A stretch of 64,000 bases of DNA from Gadus chalcogrammus (Eukaryota > Chordata > Actinopteri > Gadiformes > Gadidae). The stretch spans positions 25,145,079 to 25,209,078 of the forward strand of contig NC_079426.1 of assembly GCF_026213295.1 (NCBI RefSeq), in the 5' to 3' direction. The notes beneath the pieces were generated by a model, which was given only the letters and a program-made list of their open reading frames with translations, was not told the DNA's origin and did not search any database. Below, piece after piece: positions 1 to 11,429 of this stretch; the stretch's first letter is position 1, and each line of letters starts with the position of its first letter. Both the position numbers and the translations under genes were made by a program.

Positions 1-653
1 CTTGTTCATAATAGCTGATTTGAAGAAAATGCAGATCAATTAGAAACATATATATCAATCCAATGTGAAGTGGAATAATCAAGACAATGACTGTGGTATT
101 GCGAGCTATTGCGCATGCTCGTTCACGCCCTTGACCGACCGGATGACACGGACTGATACCGACGGACTAGCACGGGGCTTACGGGGTAAGTAATTCATAT
201 CTAAAATCACAAATGTATATTATTTAACCGTGTGAGTGTTAAATTGTACTTATTAGCCCTTATGATACATTTCCGAGAAAATTTCTCAAGTTTTCTCTGT
301 CACTTGTTTCCCAGTTAGCGCTAAGTAGCTCAACTCCGCCTTGCTAGGTTTCTATAATTTACACCCATGGACCACCCGAGTATTCTCAAAGTTGATTTTC
401 GTGCTTTGTATTGAAAGAAATGGCAATGTATGTGTATACAACCAGATTTGTAAGTACTCATGCGAGAGACACGTGTGCATTGGTAGCGGGGGAGGGCCAG
501 CACATAGTCATAGCCATGTTGCTAGCGCACGTGTGCATGGGTAGTGGGGGAGTGCTAGCACATGGTCATAGCTTTGGTGTTAGTGCACGTGTGCATCAGT
601 GTTAATTTAGTTTACGAAAAATATGACGAGAAATGTTTGTCAACAACTTTTTT
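1..653. other. Flank of element 1 with short tandem repeat
   Basis: No gene is recognisable. A tandem repeat with a period of about 58 bases lies at 470-598; the word acgtgtgcat recurs at 471, 529 and 587. The short frames here are by-products of this repeat. The 8 bases just before the transposon that starts at 654 are actttttt. Confidence 0.6.
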
Positions 654-1820
654 GGTAACACTTTAGTTTGATAGTCCACTGTTGACACTCAACAAGCCAT
701 CAGTAGATACTCAGTTGCATGTCAACAGTTAATTGAGTTGACAATCAACTGAACTATATCAACAGATAAGTAACATGTATTCAACTAACTGTAAGTTAAC
801 TATAAGTTGCACTATTAGTAGATGGTTAGTTGATATTTGACAGAGCTTGTTCAACCTATAAGAAACATGGATTCAACTAACTGTCTGTTAACTATAAGTT
901 GCACTATTAGTAGATGTTGTTTTGTACACGTAGCATGCATTCAACTGTCAGTTAACTATTAGTTGCATTATTAGTAGATGGTTAGTTGATAATCAACAAA
1001 GCTTTCAACAGATAAGAAACAAGCATTCAACTAACTAAGTTAACTACACGTTGCACTATTAGCTGGTGTTTAGTTGATATTCAACAGTGAGTTAGTTGAT
1101 ACTCTACAGAGCTTGTCAACAAATATGTAACATGCATTCAACTAAGTGTTAGTTAATAGGATATTTTTATTTTGTTAATTTATTTTTACAAAAACAGTCT
1201 GCAACAGACATTGTGCTTTTTACTACATGTTATTTACAAATATTCAATTATCAGTTGAGTGTCAACTTCTAGTAAGTTGACTATCAACTGCTGTTATTAA
1301 CCAATTCTCAACTTACGTTTCATATGGATCAACTTTCCTCCACTCACAAGGAACACATCTAACATCTAATAGTGTCTACACACTATTAACAGAGCAAAAC
1401 AGAGAAAATAGTTGACTATCAGTTGATTCTCAACAAACTATCAGTCGATATTCAATTAAGCATTAGTAGACAGGTCTTAGGACTGTCAAATTAAACTGAA
1501 AACAGTTTAGTGTGTGCAAACTATTAACAGAGCAAAACAGAGAAAATAGTTGATTCTCAACAAACTATCAGTCGATATTCAACCAAGTATTAGTAGAGAG
1601 GTCTTAGGACTGTCAAATTAAAGTGAAAACAGTTGATAACAGTAGACAAACTACAAACTAGTAACTGTACAAAATAGAGACAAGTTTTGCTCAACTGATC
1701 AGTAACACTGGATGACCGCAAAGTGAAATAAACAACACATAAGCAGCATATCAGAGAAGAAAGCAACTTTATTATTAAAAAAAAAACTAAACTTTAACAG
1801 AACTCTTTTTACAAAGGAAG
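654..1820 (+). repeat. Left terminal inverted repeat of element 1
   Basis: This arm is the reverse complement of 11430-12781. It is rich in short repeats built around caactaac/gttagttga words. It holds about two copies of a longer unit containing cagtcctaagacctctctac (as reverse complement), against three in the right arm. An AATAAA signal for the leftward transposase lies at 1768-1773 on the minus strand. Confidence 0.88.
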
Positions 1821-3378
1821 AGTTCGAAGAGTCAAAAGAACCAAGAATACTATAAACCGTTTGAACAAATACAACAAAAACTTTTCTTTTAAAAATAAAT
1901 TAAAACACTCTCCCCTTTCTCCTGTCCATTTCAGCCTATTTTGATCAATGCCAAGCTCTGCTTCCTATGTCTGATAGGAACACCTTATTTCCTTGACAAG
2001 CCTGCCAAGGACACCTTCTGAATTTTCCCTCGCTAACCAGTAGGTCCACTCAATAAAGCAGAGCTGCTCTTTCAAGGCCTTCTCCGACCGATTCCCCCGC
2101 ATTCTCCAAATTTCCTTTTTATAGGTCTGCCACGCTCTCTCGAGGTTCTGAGTATGGAGTCCTGTCTGAGGGTCAACATAATGTTGGCTGTGGTTCACCC
2201 TGACATGCCTGTAGCCCTCTGTGGCGAGACCAGCATACGCTCTCCACTCATCACTTACGACGAGACTGTGACGCTTCACATGCTTTTTGATGATAGGAAC
2301 AAGGGTCTCCTTATTTCTTCTCTGTCCGAGGCGAAGAATAGGACGCCTGTCAGACTGTTTGATTTGGAGCATTCCAAAGACCCATGTCCTTTTTCTCCTC
2401 CAGCTGTTCCCGAAGCGCCCTTTCCGTACTGCCAAAACACAATATAAATGTTATACAATAAATAATACCCTAAAGTCAAATATATACATAATCAAGAAAA
2501 CCACTCAATGTTATATTACAGCCAGTGAGAAGTATGATGATTATGCTAATTTCCAAATGATATAAATAATGGAGTAATATAAAAACTTTTGTTTTTTTAA
2601 GTTTGGAATGCATATTATTATTAGTATGTGTTGTTGCATGTCAACAGTGAATGAGTTGATAACTCTTTCATGCATTGAACTACCTGACAGTTACCAAGAA
2701 GTTGCATTATTACCTTGATATGATATAGCCTACGGTCTAATTTTATTTCTTATTTCAACTTGCTCTACCTGAAAACTATAATGTAGGCCATGTTTTCTTA
2801 AGGTATAGATTAGTTATAGCAAATAGTATCAAAACACTCCGAGGCGTCTTCCATACTTCTTTAAAGATGCATGCAGCACACAAGTCATGACCTTGTCACT
2901 TTTCATTGGCCCCTCCAATATGCCGATTTGCATGTGAATACAGTACATAGTGCTATTTATTTGATTGCATTAACATCATGAAGTACTTAAATTAATATTT
3001 TTTTTCAAGTGTGGTTAAAACCATTCCAGGGAAAATATTTTGAATGGTGAGGCTTTTAATACAAATTCAGAAAATTCAGAAATTATGTTCATAGAGCCAA
3101 ACTTCCACAATAATTAATCTAAAAGTAAGGCTTAAAGATTTCTCTAGAAGACAATTGATATTTCAACATTAAGTTTATAATAAAATTCAAAACAAGAACT
3201 GAGGAAAGATCAGATTTTTGATGAGTTGAAATTGAATGACCCCATATTTAGTGAATTATATTACAAATATACCTTGCGCTTATGGCAGAACTTGCTCTCG
3301 TCAATGTGGACGATAGCGTTGACTCCACCGATTTTCTGGCCTTTTTCTTTCCTGTGCCTTTTAAGGCTTTTTAGGCAA

Positions 3379-3813
3379 GGCAAGGCAAGGCAACTTTATT
3401 TATATAGCACTTTTCATACACAAGGCAGACTCAAAGTGCTTCACATATAAACATTGTCATACAATAAAATAAAATAATAATAGATAAGTAAAAGAAAAAC
3501 ATATGCAAAGAAATGGGTAAATTAAAAAGGCATTTTAGTATTAAAATAAAAAATAGAGGCAAAGTTAAAAAGCTTTTTAGAAAGTGCAATGTATTTAAGA
3601 TTTTAGCAGAAGGCTATAGCAAACATAAAAGTCTTCACACGATAAAAAGTCTTGTTTTAAAGGTGCTCAGAGTTGGGGCAAGTCTTAAATCCTCTGGGAG
3701 TTTATTCCAGCTATTTGTTGCATAGTAACTAAATCCTGCTTTCCCATGTTTTGTGTTTACTCTGGGGAGTAAACACAAAAGGCAAATACTCTGGGGAGTA
3801 AATTTTTAGGCAA
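3379..3813 (-). mobile_element. L2-type LINE 3' fragment inside transposase exon 3
   Basis: The insert is flanked by tttttaggcaa at 3368-3378 and 3803-3813. On the minus strand it encodes a fragment with the residues SWNKLPEDLR, resembling the C-terminal end of L2/CR1-type reverse transcriptases. It finishes in a run of TTGCC repeats (minus strand), like the short-repeat tails of L2 elements. Removing it restores an open 208-nt exon. The words actttatttatatagcac near its end are common in fish repeats. Confidence 0.75.
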
Positions 3814-4793
3814 ATTCTTCGCAGTTTTTTAGACATCATTGAGAGTGTAGCAGTGCTTTTAGTGATGCCATCCTGAAGCATGTCTACCTGCCGTAGCTGC
3901 AAACCCTGTGCAAATCTACAAAGAAAACAAAGATTTAATCAGAACTGTTTACATACACAAAGAAAATATGTGCTTGTTTGATCAATCCGTAAGTCTACTT
4001 TTGTCACAAAGCTTTTTCTACTGAAAAACTACTGTTGCAACTTGCAACTATAGTTTCAGCTTCAATTGTACAAACATTTCACACTCTGAACCTAGAGCTG
4101 TAATCTGTGAAATACTGGAGTTGGAGAAAACCTAAAATGATTACCTGTGGATGTACTCCATCCATGTGAAGAGACTACAGTGTGAGTTTGAGAAAAGAGA
4201 CTTGGTCCTTACACTTCTCCTCAAACGTCGACATCTTTTACGACGGCACTCCCTGAAAATTGCAAACAAATTGGAAATTTAAATGATGTCTATAAGTTTG
4301 ACATATACATACATACATTGTCTAACAACTGCTCAGCCTAAAACATTGTGGCAATGTAAATAACCCTTATTGATGATCATGTCATAAATTATAACTTGAT
4401 CAAATAGATATCTTAAAACTTAAACTAGCTTGATACTACATATCAAGCTACATGCTTCCGGCTATTCGCTGTGTACAAGCTTATTCATCATTTCAATCAT
4501 GCATTACAAAGGGGTAGGATTAAGTGAATAGTTCTTCCTACTTGTTTCAGGCATATCAATTAAATATATCAAATTTTTTGTTTAATTTAATTTTTTGTGA
4601 ATTGATTTGAACATCATTTTTGTCTATTGTATTTTCATGCTTTTAATTTTTTGATATGTCTGAAATAATAACATTGAATCAATCAAACCATTCATTAGCA
4701 TTTGATTCATTAGTTTACATTACATTCAAATGGGAATTGTTAATAAGGGCTACCATACAAATATTGCAATATTAGCATTTGTTTTTTTGGGGC

Positions 4794-5089
4794 GGTGTCA
4801 CGTTAAAATTGTACCGGGGGCGAAAATTGTACCGGCCTACGTCATCACAACAGATTACGTAAGGGGTTGTCCGTTGCCAGGCAGGTTTCAATTGCGCTCA
4901 TGTTGCCGAAGACTAAATAATATAATACAGATAACGGATCGCGATAATAACACTTCGATTTTTACTTTATATTTGTATTGCATTCAATTGTTTAATCGAA
5001 TTTAGCTAGTAAACTGAGTGTTTAATGTGTTCATAGTCTAGCTAGCTTGTGTTAATTTAATTTCCTTAATTAAATTTAGAGAATAGATT

Positions 5090-5130
<41 letters not shown>

Positions 5131-5501
5131 AGGTGAGCAGGCATTTACTAACTGGTAAATGTTTTTTATTATTATTATTCACGTTATCCCCATAACATTT
5201 AGCTATTACTGTGTAGGGAAATAGATAAATACAATGCAATACAATATAAATATAAAGTTAGGAACGCTAATAAATGTAGGGTAAATTTGTAAATAAGTGT
5301 TATCTGTCTTGTCGCGCTCAATGAACGAGTTCGCGAATGTTCAAGAACCTTCCACGTCATTCGACGCGATCGCCCGTCGCCCGTTGCCCGGCAACGGGAG
5401 ACACGATCGTCTGTTGCCAGGCAGGTTTGGAATGGATTACTATGGATGACGTAGGCCGGTACAATTTTCGCCCCTGGTACAATTTTTAACGTGAAAGCAC
5501 C
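4794..5501. mobile_element. MITE with terminal inverted repeats
   Basis: The left end (ggtgtcacgttaaaattgtacc region, 4794 on) and right end (to 5501) are inverted copies, each holding two spaced attgtacc words and a cctacgtcat block. A gata/tagа-type tetranucleotide run lies inside at about 5090-5135. No transposase is present. It lies in intron 1 of the leftward transposase. A target duplication was not obvious. Confidence 0.65.
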
Positions 5502-6100
5502 AAATCCTATGGCCCCAAAATCCATGTATCTTCCGTTCAATCCATATCCGTTTGGAAATGAAAACACGAAAAACGAAAAGTGACCTTTTTAAAAAAAATC
5601 ATCCTCGTTGGGATAGGTTGACCAGAAATTCATCACATGTATTTCTCTTTTAAAACATGTATACCGGTGTAATAGTCTCTGTATGAGCTTTTACCAATAA
5701 TAAAGTCGAGACAACAGTTTGGGAAAGCTGAGCGGTAGGGCAACCGCCTCCCCTCTGCCGCGTTCCCTCATTGAAATGAAGGGAGGCGACGAGCTGCTGC
5801 GCGGTGGAGGCGCGGAAACTCGCAATAATATCATATTCCAACCTAAATGGTTGTGCCGATTGCCAAACAACTGATGGGCCCATGAGTTAACAATAATTAA
5901 TAACATTAGCACACTTACCAGATGTGGAGGTCTGTGGACAGTGTATAGTAGACCATCTTCATTTTGTGTCTGCAGTTTTTGCATTTCACTTTTCTTTGCA
6001 GCAACCTTTTCTTTTGCAACCATGTTATCAACTTGAATGATGTTTTTTTTGTCTCCTTGACATTCACTCTTCTCAAAAGTGTTCCCGCAAGCGAAGCCAT

Positions 6101-6406
6101 AGCACCGGTGGGCAGAGGAAATAACTGATGTTACTGGCCAAAAAGTCCCTGATTTGAAAATCTGGCTGATTCCCTGGTTGATGCCTGACTCAATCATAAT
6201 AATCAAGCGCTTCTACCGTCCGATTGGCTAAGCCGCACCGCCAACTCGGTGCCGTTGAAAGAAGCTATTAGTCCGCGCAAAATAAATTGGATCTTGTCGC
6301 TATGGTAAGTATCAACCCTCTCTCAACAGTTATTGTTTTATTTCGAAAGCAGGCACCATTACTTGTATGTGTGAACCACTTATGTTAGGCCTATCTCTTG
6401 TTTCAG
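6101..6406. promoter_or_regulatory. Shared divergent promoter region of element 1
   Basis: About 200-300 bp separate the first codon of the leftward transposase (6100) from the proposed first exon of the rightward gene (ATG at 6302-6304, followed directly by a gtaagt donor). A CpG-bearing segment at 6190-6290 lies between the two starts. No core promoter element is certain. The head-to-head arrangement itself is the evidence. Confidence 0.45.
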
Positions 6407-6548
6407 TACCAGCATATGATTTTTCATCAGTTAAGATCGGCCTCGCCTGGAAATTTGAATAGGCCTATGGTGGAAAGGCCTGAGCGCTCTACCCGAGCAA
6501 AAGGACAGCGGGGGAATGAAGGAGAAAGCTCCGATATGCCTACTGCTG

Positions 6549-8166
6549 GTAAGTTGGGTTGACACATTTGTACAAAAAGTCAGTGTAATACTCAGAACTG
6601 TTTCTGGCCGGGCTCAGCAAGAGCTAGTAACGTTAGTTTTGCTTAGCTAGGGGGTGACAACGTTAATAGCTGCTTGGCGACATCGTAGACTTTTCTTCCC
6701 GTCTCGATATTCACATACTTTGGCGCATGTAGCAGTGTTGCGGGTGGTCATTGCCAACTGAATAATAGAGGATTGTCTGGATATCAACCAAAGGCTTATA
6801 ATTAGCTTTAGACCATGAACCATAAAATTGTGGGTCTTTTTATTAACGCCACCACAAGCGATTAATTGCGAGACGGTGGCGAGACTACTTTTCAAAGTAA
6901 TAATTCAGCTGCAAATAAGCAACTGTATTTCACCAAAAACAGAAGCCCTTACCAGTGATATTTATCTACATAATTTTTGCAGGTTTTTGTCTCGTGTGAC
7001 CTGTGACCTTAGTGTCATAAGATGGTATTACACATGCATTTAGATGTTTAGTGGTGTGACTTAAGGTGTATTCACACATGGAAAGTCCGTTGGATCACTT
7101 GCTTTGGTCCAGACCAAATATAATTTAGATTTTTTTTGTTTGGTGTGGTCCACTTTTGCAAGTGAACCAGCATTACGAAGCAAAACCACACGTGATCTGA
7201 GATCATTCATTCATTGGACAGACATTCTGGGGTGGAGAGAAGCAGGAAGAACGAAATAAAAACTGCGAAATATATCATTGATATAATATGGGGTTAAAAA
7301 TAATAAAAATGCCTACATCTAGCCTATAAATAAAAAAGAAAAACATCAAATTATTGTTGTTTCATTATAATATGTAGCCCTATGTCAATGCCACGTTATG
7401 TGGTTTGTAGCCTACGATGTGAAACATAATGTATAGCCTACTGTATTTTTGCTGCTGGACGCGCGGCTCGCGAGAAGTATAGGCTCAAACTGAAACACAG
7501 CTGATTTAGCTGTGTATCAGCTGGCAGTTCGGCGCAGTTCAGCTCCAAACTGACACTGGGACAGTATTGACGGTCCCGTTGGGAAGAAAAATAAAAACAC
7601 ACACTTCATGCAAAGCGCAGCGTGAACCTGTTGGCACCGTAGACTACGGGAGACGCTCCTCTCCATCTGATCGCTGAACATATCAGCATGTATATTATGG
7701 CAAAAATCATAATCATAATCATGATTATTTTGTTTGACAGTGTAATCACGATTATTAAAGACTATCCACAGATATTCAGGTGCCTAAAACAGGCGTACTC
7801 TGGAACCACGCTATGTAAAACACATCCAGAGAGAGGAGGATTGTGCAGAAAAACACACCAACACATATTATGGTGGGGCAGAATTGATCCTTGTGTGGGA
7901 TTATTTTTGTTGGACTCCGAGTTGCCTGACAGTGGCAGGTGCAGATTCATGTGCTTCATGAGGAGATTTTAATTTCTTCTATGCTTGTTAGCGTGTCCAG
8001 TCGAGACTTCAGTAGTATGTTTTATAGATCAAATATTATAATGCATATAAAAAAATATTTTACTTTTCCTACAAGGTTTGCCTCATATACTCTACTAACA
8101 TGAATTTTGTATCTATCATGTCATATGTTGCAGTTGTTAATATGGAAAATATTCTATTTCAACCAG
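6549..8166. other. Intron of the CCDC106-like gene, element 1
   Basis: This intron runs from donor gtaagt at 6549 to the acceptor ending aaccag at 8166. It holds AT-rich sequence and, from about 7070, a fish-repeat-like segment beginning ggtgtattcacac with a ggtccagaccaa word. I could not delimit that segment or find its second end. No coding sequence is supported. Confidence 0.4.
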
Positions 8167-8322
8167 GCAAAGTCCAATGGAAGAAGAAGTCAGAAGAGCT
8201 GCAGACCCGGATAGAGTTGCTGGAGGAGGAGAATGCTTTACTGAAGCGGCAGCTTGAGCAAAGGCCTTCAGCAGAGCAAGGTTTGTAAAGCTAGAGTATA
8301 GTTTTACCTGAGGACTTCAATA

Positions 8323-9996
8323 CAGTTTTTTATGATCGCTTAACCACAGTGGGCACAACTGGAGCGACACGTGCAAAACTCAGCATGCAGTTCCTGTGGA
8401 CCAACCACTAGCTCATTTTTCATTGCTTAAACACAATTTGCAGAACTCTACACACTTATCTCATGGCTTATATCACAACCTGCACAACACTGTGGATTTT
8501 CAGCACTTTGTTCAAATGCTAACACACTGCTGTCACAACTGTAAACCACACATTCAAAACAGAATGGATTTCATCCTGGTGCATTTTAAACACTGTGGAT
8601 TGCAATTTCAACTGAAACACAAGGTGTCTTGTTTTAGACTTGTGAGTGAACATATGTACAGTATATAGGGAAAGTACAAAAATACTCTCTTTTGGAAATG
8701 GACCAAGGAAGAAAGGTTGGTGGAGGGAGAAGAGTGGCAGTGAGAGTGTGGATGTGTGGAAGACCTAGGGCCTCTCCGAATAGTCTTTTTTGCATAGGAA
8801 ATTTCCTTTCCTATCGAGATGACCCGGAAATACTCGGCGGATAGGTGATTCGAATTCTCGAAATACTTAAGAAAGGCATAGGAAAGGAGCCTTGATTCTT
8901 CCTTTAACCCTCCTTTAGCATAGGTTACTCCGGACCAACCTATGCGAAAGGAAAGGAGATAGTGGTATCCCATAATCCTTTACGGCGGCAAGACTTAAAG
9001 CAACAGGCCACCGCCGGAGTTTACCGACTCTACACAAATTCATACGAACAAGAGGTAAAACAGAAGAGAGGAGAGGAGAAGAGAGGAAGATTTATCCACA
9101 TGTGAATTGGGATATATCGGAGGGATTCTCACTCTGTTGGCGAAAACCTGATTAAAATCAATATGAAAAGAACGCATGGATCAAAATAGGCTAGTGTTGT
9201 AAAACTAGGAAAAGTGGAGTCGAATTCATTTGAAACATTGCTGTATTTTCCTATGTTCGATAGGAAGCACCTTTCATCTCTCCTTAACCCCGATGACGTT
9301 CAGGGGTTAAGGTATAGGAAAGGAGGCTTATAGCTTAGGAGATTGGACTATTCGGAGAGGCCCCAAGAAGACATCGAATTTTATGTCTGATGAAATACAG
9401 TAAGGGCTACACTGATAGACCCTGTTGTGAATCATGGTCTCTCATTGAGAGAGGCAGGGTTGAGAGTGCAACCCAATCTGCAAAGATTTAAAGTTGCATC
9501 GGTAATACAAATTTTTAAAAAGATATGAAAATTTGAGATGCAAATTGCAAAATTGAAGGAATTGACTTATTAACACAGATAAATACTACATTCAGAAATG
9601 TTATCAATATGAACTAAAGATGTATCTATTGAAGCAAACTTCTGATTTTCATTTATTTATGATAACCTAGAAAAAACTGGTTTGTTATTAAATTTCACTC
9701 TTTCTTCAAAGAAAATATTACGTAATTTGTGTGAAGTAACTCTGATTATTTAAACTGTAAAGATCAAAGTTTGTCATTTGTGAATTGGGGTTTGATGCTT
9801 TATACTCTGAGCATGTTCTGAGTGACATGTGTTATCGCGATGAGGCTGGTTCATAGTGTTTGCTGCTCTGAGCCTATTTTGCAGGTGATGTGAACTGTTC
9901 AGCTCCAGTGACTATTGGTAGTGCAGACTGTAGTTAGATTTTTGCACATTGAGCTCCAGTTGTGCCCACTGTGGGTTAGCGATCGAAAAAAAACTG
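8323..9996. mobile_element. Mariner-type non-autonomous element with TA sites
   Basis: Inverted ends of about 45 bp (cagttttttatgatcgct... and its inverse ...gcgatcgaaaaaaaactg) are bordered by TA at 8321-8322 and 9997-9998. This fits a Tc1/mariner-superfamily insertion. No transposase reading frame survives. Another MITE (8768-9363) is nested in it. The whole lies in an intron of the CCDC106-like gene. Confidence 0.75.
8768..9363. mobile_element. MITE nested in mariner element
   Basis: The outer words gggcctctccgaatagtc (left) and gactattcggagaggcccc (right) are inverted copies. Further inside, aggaaatttcctttcctat and ataggaaaggaggctta repeat the symmetry. There is no coding capacity. No clean target duplication was found. 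Confidence 0.7.
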
Positions 9997-9998
9997 TA

Positions 9999-10823
9999 AT
10001 GTATGTGGCTTCACTACAACAACCACAATATTGGAGTTCACCCATTGTATGAGGGTCACTCTACGTTACAACATCTGATAGACATCAGCCTATCAGGTGG
10101 GCACTATTCACACCTGCGCCTTACAGGTGAACGCTGCAAAGCCGGCCAGCTGCGCTCTTTTAAAAAAGACACAACTGTTACGGTAACACCCTTAACTCTA
10201 CCGGCAGTGGGTCGGAATGAGGAGGACACCGATTTTTGACAGGCTTACTTTATTCCCGTTGCACTCACTTTACAGTAGGTTGCATTAGCTTATGCTGCTT
10301 TCTATCGCTTGCATTCACACACCCAGACTCATTCATTGCTTTGCTTGATTGACACATGCTACCGCTCACTCTCCTCGCTCGTCCATGCACTCACTGAAAT
10401 CCCTCAAACAACAACACACTGCCATTCTCGCTCACTCACTTAGGCTACTCTGTCTCATAACACTACTATCAAGATACATCATTTACTTCCGAATTGCCCT
10501 CCAACAATTTAAAATTAGAAAAATCCTCCACCTCAAACAACACATCTGTGTGACATATGAGCTCATATCGTGTAGCGATAGTGCCCTTAGACTCTCTGTC
10601 ACTCTGCTTTTCAAGGAAGTTATATCATTTAGATCTTCTTGAGTGACAGCTAGATTAACCCAGCATCCTTTACAGCCACCTCCTTCCTAACTGAGCCGTC
10701 AGAACCTTGGTCAGAACGCATTTTTCAAAATTGTGCAGTGTGACAAGTTATGCTAAGACTGGGGGTAAAGTTACCCTTAAAAGTTGTTTTAAGTGCTTTT
10801 TTCTGCTTTTCGTCATTTCCCAG
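9999..10823. other. Intron remainder, element 1
   Basis: Between the mariner element and the acceptor at 10823 (ttcccag) I see no gene and no repeat that I can name. The frames at 10003-10239 and 10349-10642 have no recognisable features. Confidence 0.35.
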
Positions 10824-11079
10824 GTGACACAGTGGACAACACTGACACCGAACCAGAGTCAAACACTGACGCAAGTAGCAGCTCCAGCACTGACTCAGAT
10901 TCCAGCAGCAGCAGCTCTTACTCCTCTGATGGCAGAAAGAAAAAGAGGAAGCACAAGAAGAAAGCAAAAAAAAGGAGCAAAAAGTCGAAGAAGTCGAAGA
11001 AGTCAAAGGCCAAAGGATATCGTGGTAAAGTAAATTATATAATTGTGCTGTATTTCTTTAGGTTCAGACATTACATATA

Positions 11080-11340
11080 CAGTGCTGCTTGAAAGTTTGT
11101 GAACCCCTTGACCATTTTGGAATTTTATTGTGTTTAACCATTATTAATTCATTTTTTATCAATACCAGTATTTTTTTTTAGAAATAACAGAATTGTTTAT
11201 CACTTCAACATTTTTCTTTTCCGGAAAACAATTGTTAAAACAGATCAAACAAATGATTTGCCAACTGTTGTATGTGCAAAAGTTTGTGAACCCTGAGCTG
11301 CATTGCCTAAAATCGAGCAGGTAAACACAATCAGGTGGGC
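11080..11340. mobile_element. Tc1-like transposon end (fragment)
   Basis: After TA at 11078-11079 the sequence reads cagtgctgcttgaaagtttg, a typical start of fish Tc1-like elements. A second agtttgtgaaccc word at about 11281 marks the inner repeat. The opposite end is absent, so this is a fragment. It lies in the last intron of the CCDC106-like gene. Confidence 0.6.
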
Positions 11341-11429
11341 CAAATTGAGTGATGAAATGGATTTTTTTTCCATTTTCAGTGACAACAATATCGGATGTGG
11401 TGAAGCGGTACCGCCAGGTCCTTGAAATC

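Larger units (their letters stand above)
1965..6100 (-). pseudogene. Merlin/IS1595-type transposase, four exons, broken
   Basis: Minus-strand exons, read from splice signals and from comparison with the copy in element 2, are 6100-5919, 4252-4145, 3915-3273 and 2428-1965. Exon 1 ends in a CxxC cluster. Exon 2 gives a CR-rich, basic stretch. Exon 3 carries the first catalytic Asp in IDESKF. Exon 4 carries SDEWRAY (second Asp) and HTQNLE (Glu), so the DDE set is visible. Two lesions are clear. A 435-bp L2 fragment with an 11-bp target duplication sits inside exon 3, which would otherwise be 208 nt, exactly as in element 2. A one-base loss near 2415-2420 shifts the start of exon 4 out of frame. 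The protein would bind the TIRs and cut and paste the element. It is probably inactive. Confidence 0.82.

Noticed and set aside
1965..2435. A bacterial IS1595/ISXO2 transposase, hence contamination
   Set aside because: The gene is split by introns with gt/ag borders, lies between fish repeats, and a second diverged copy has the same exon structure.
6828..7972. Small ORFs in intron of element 1
   Set aside because: No recognisable motif, no splice support, and base composition of repeats.
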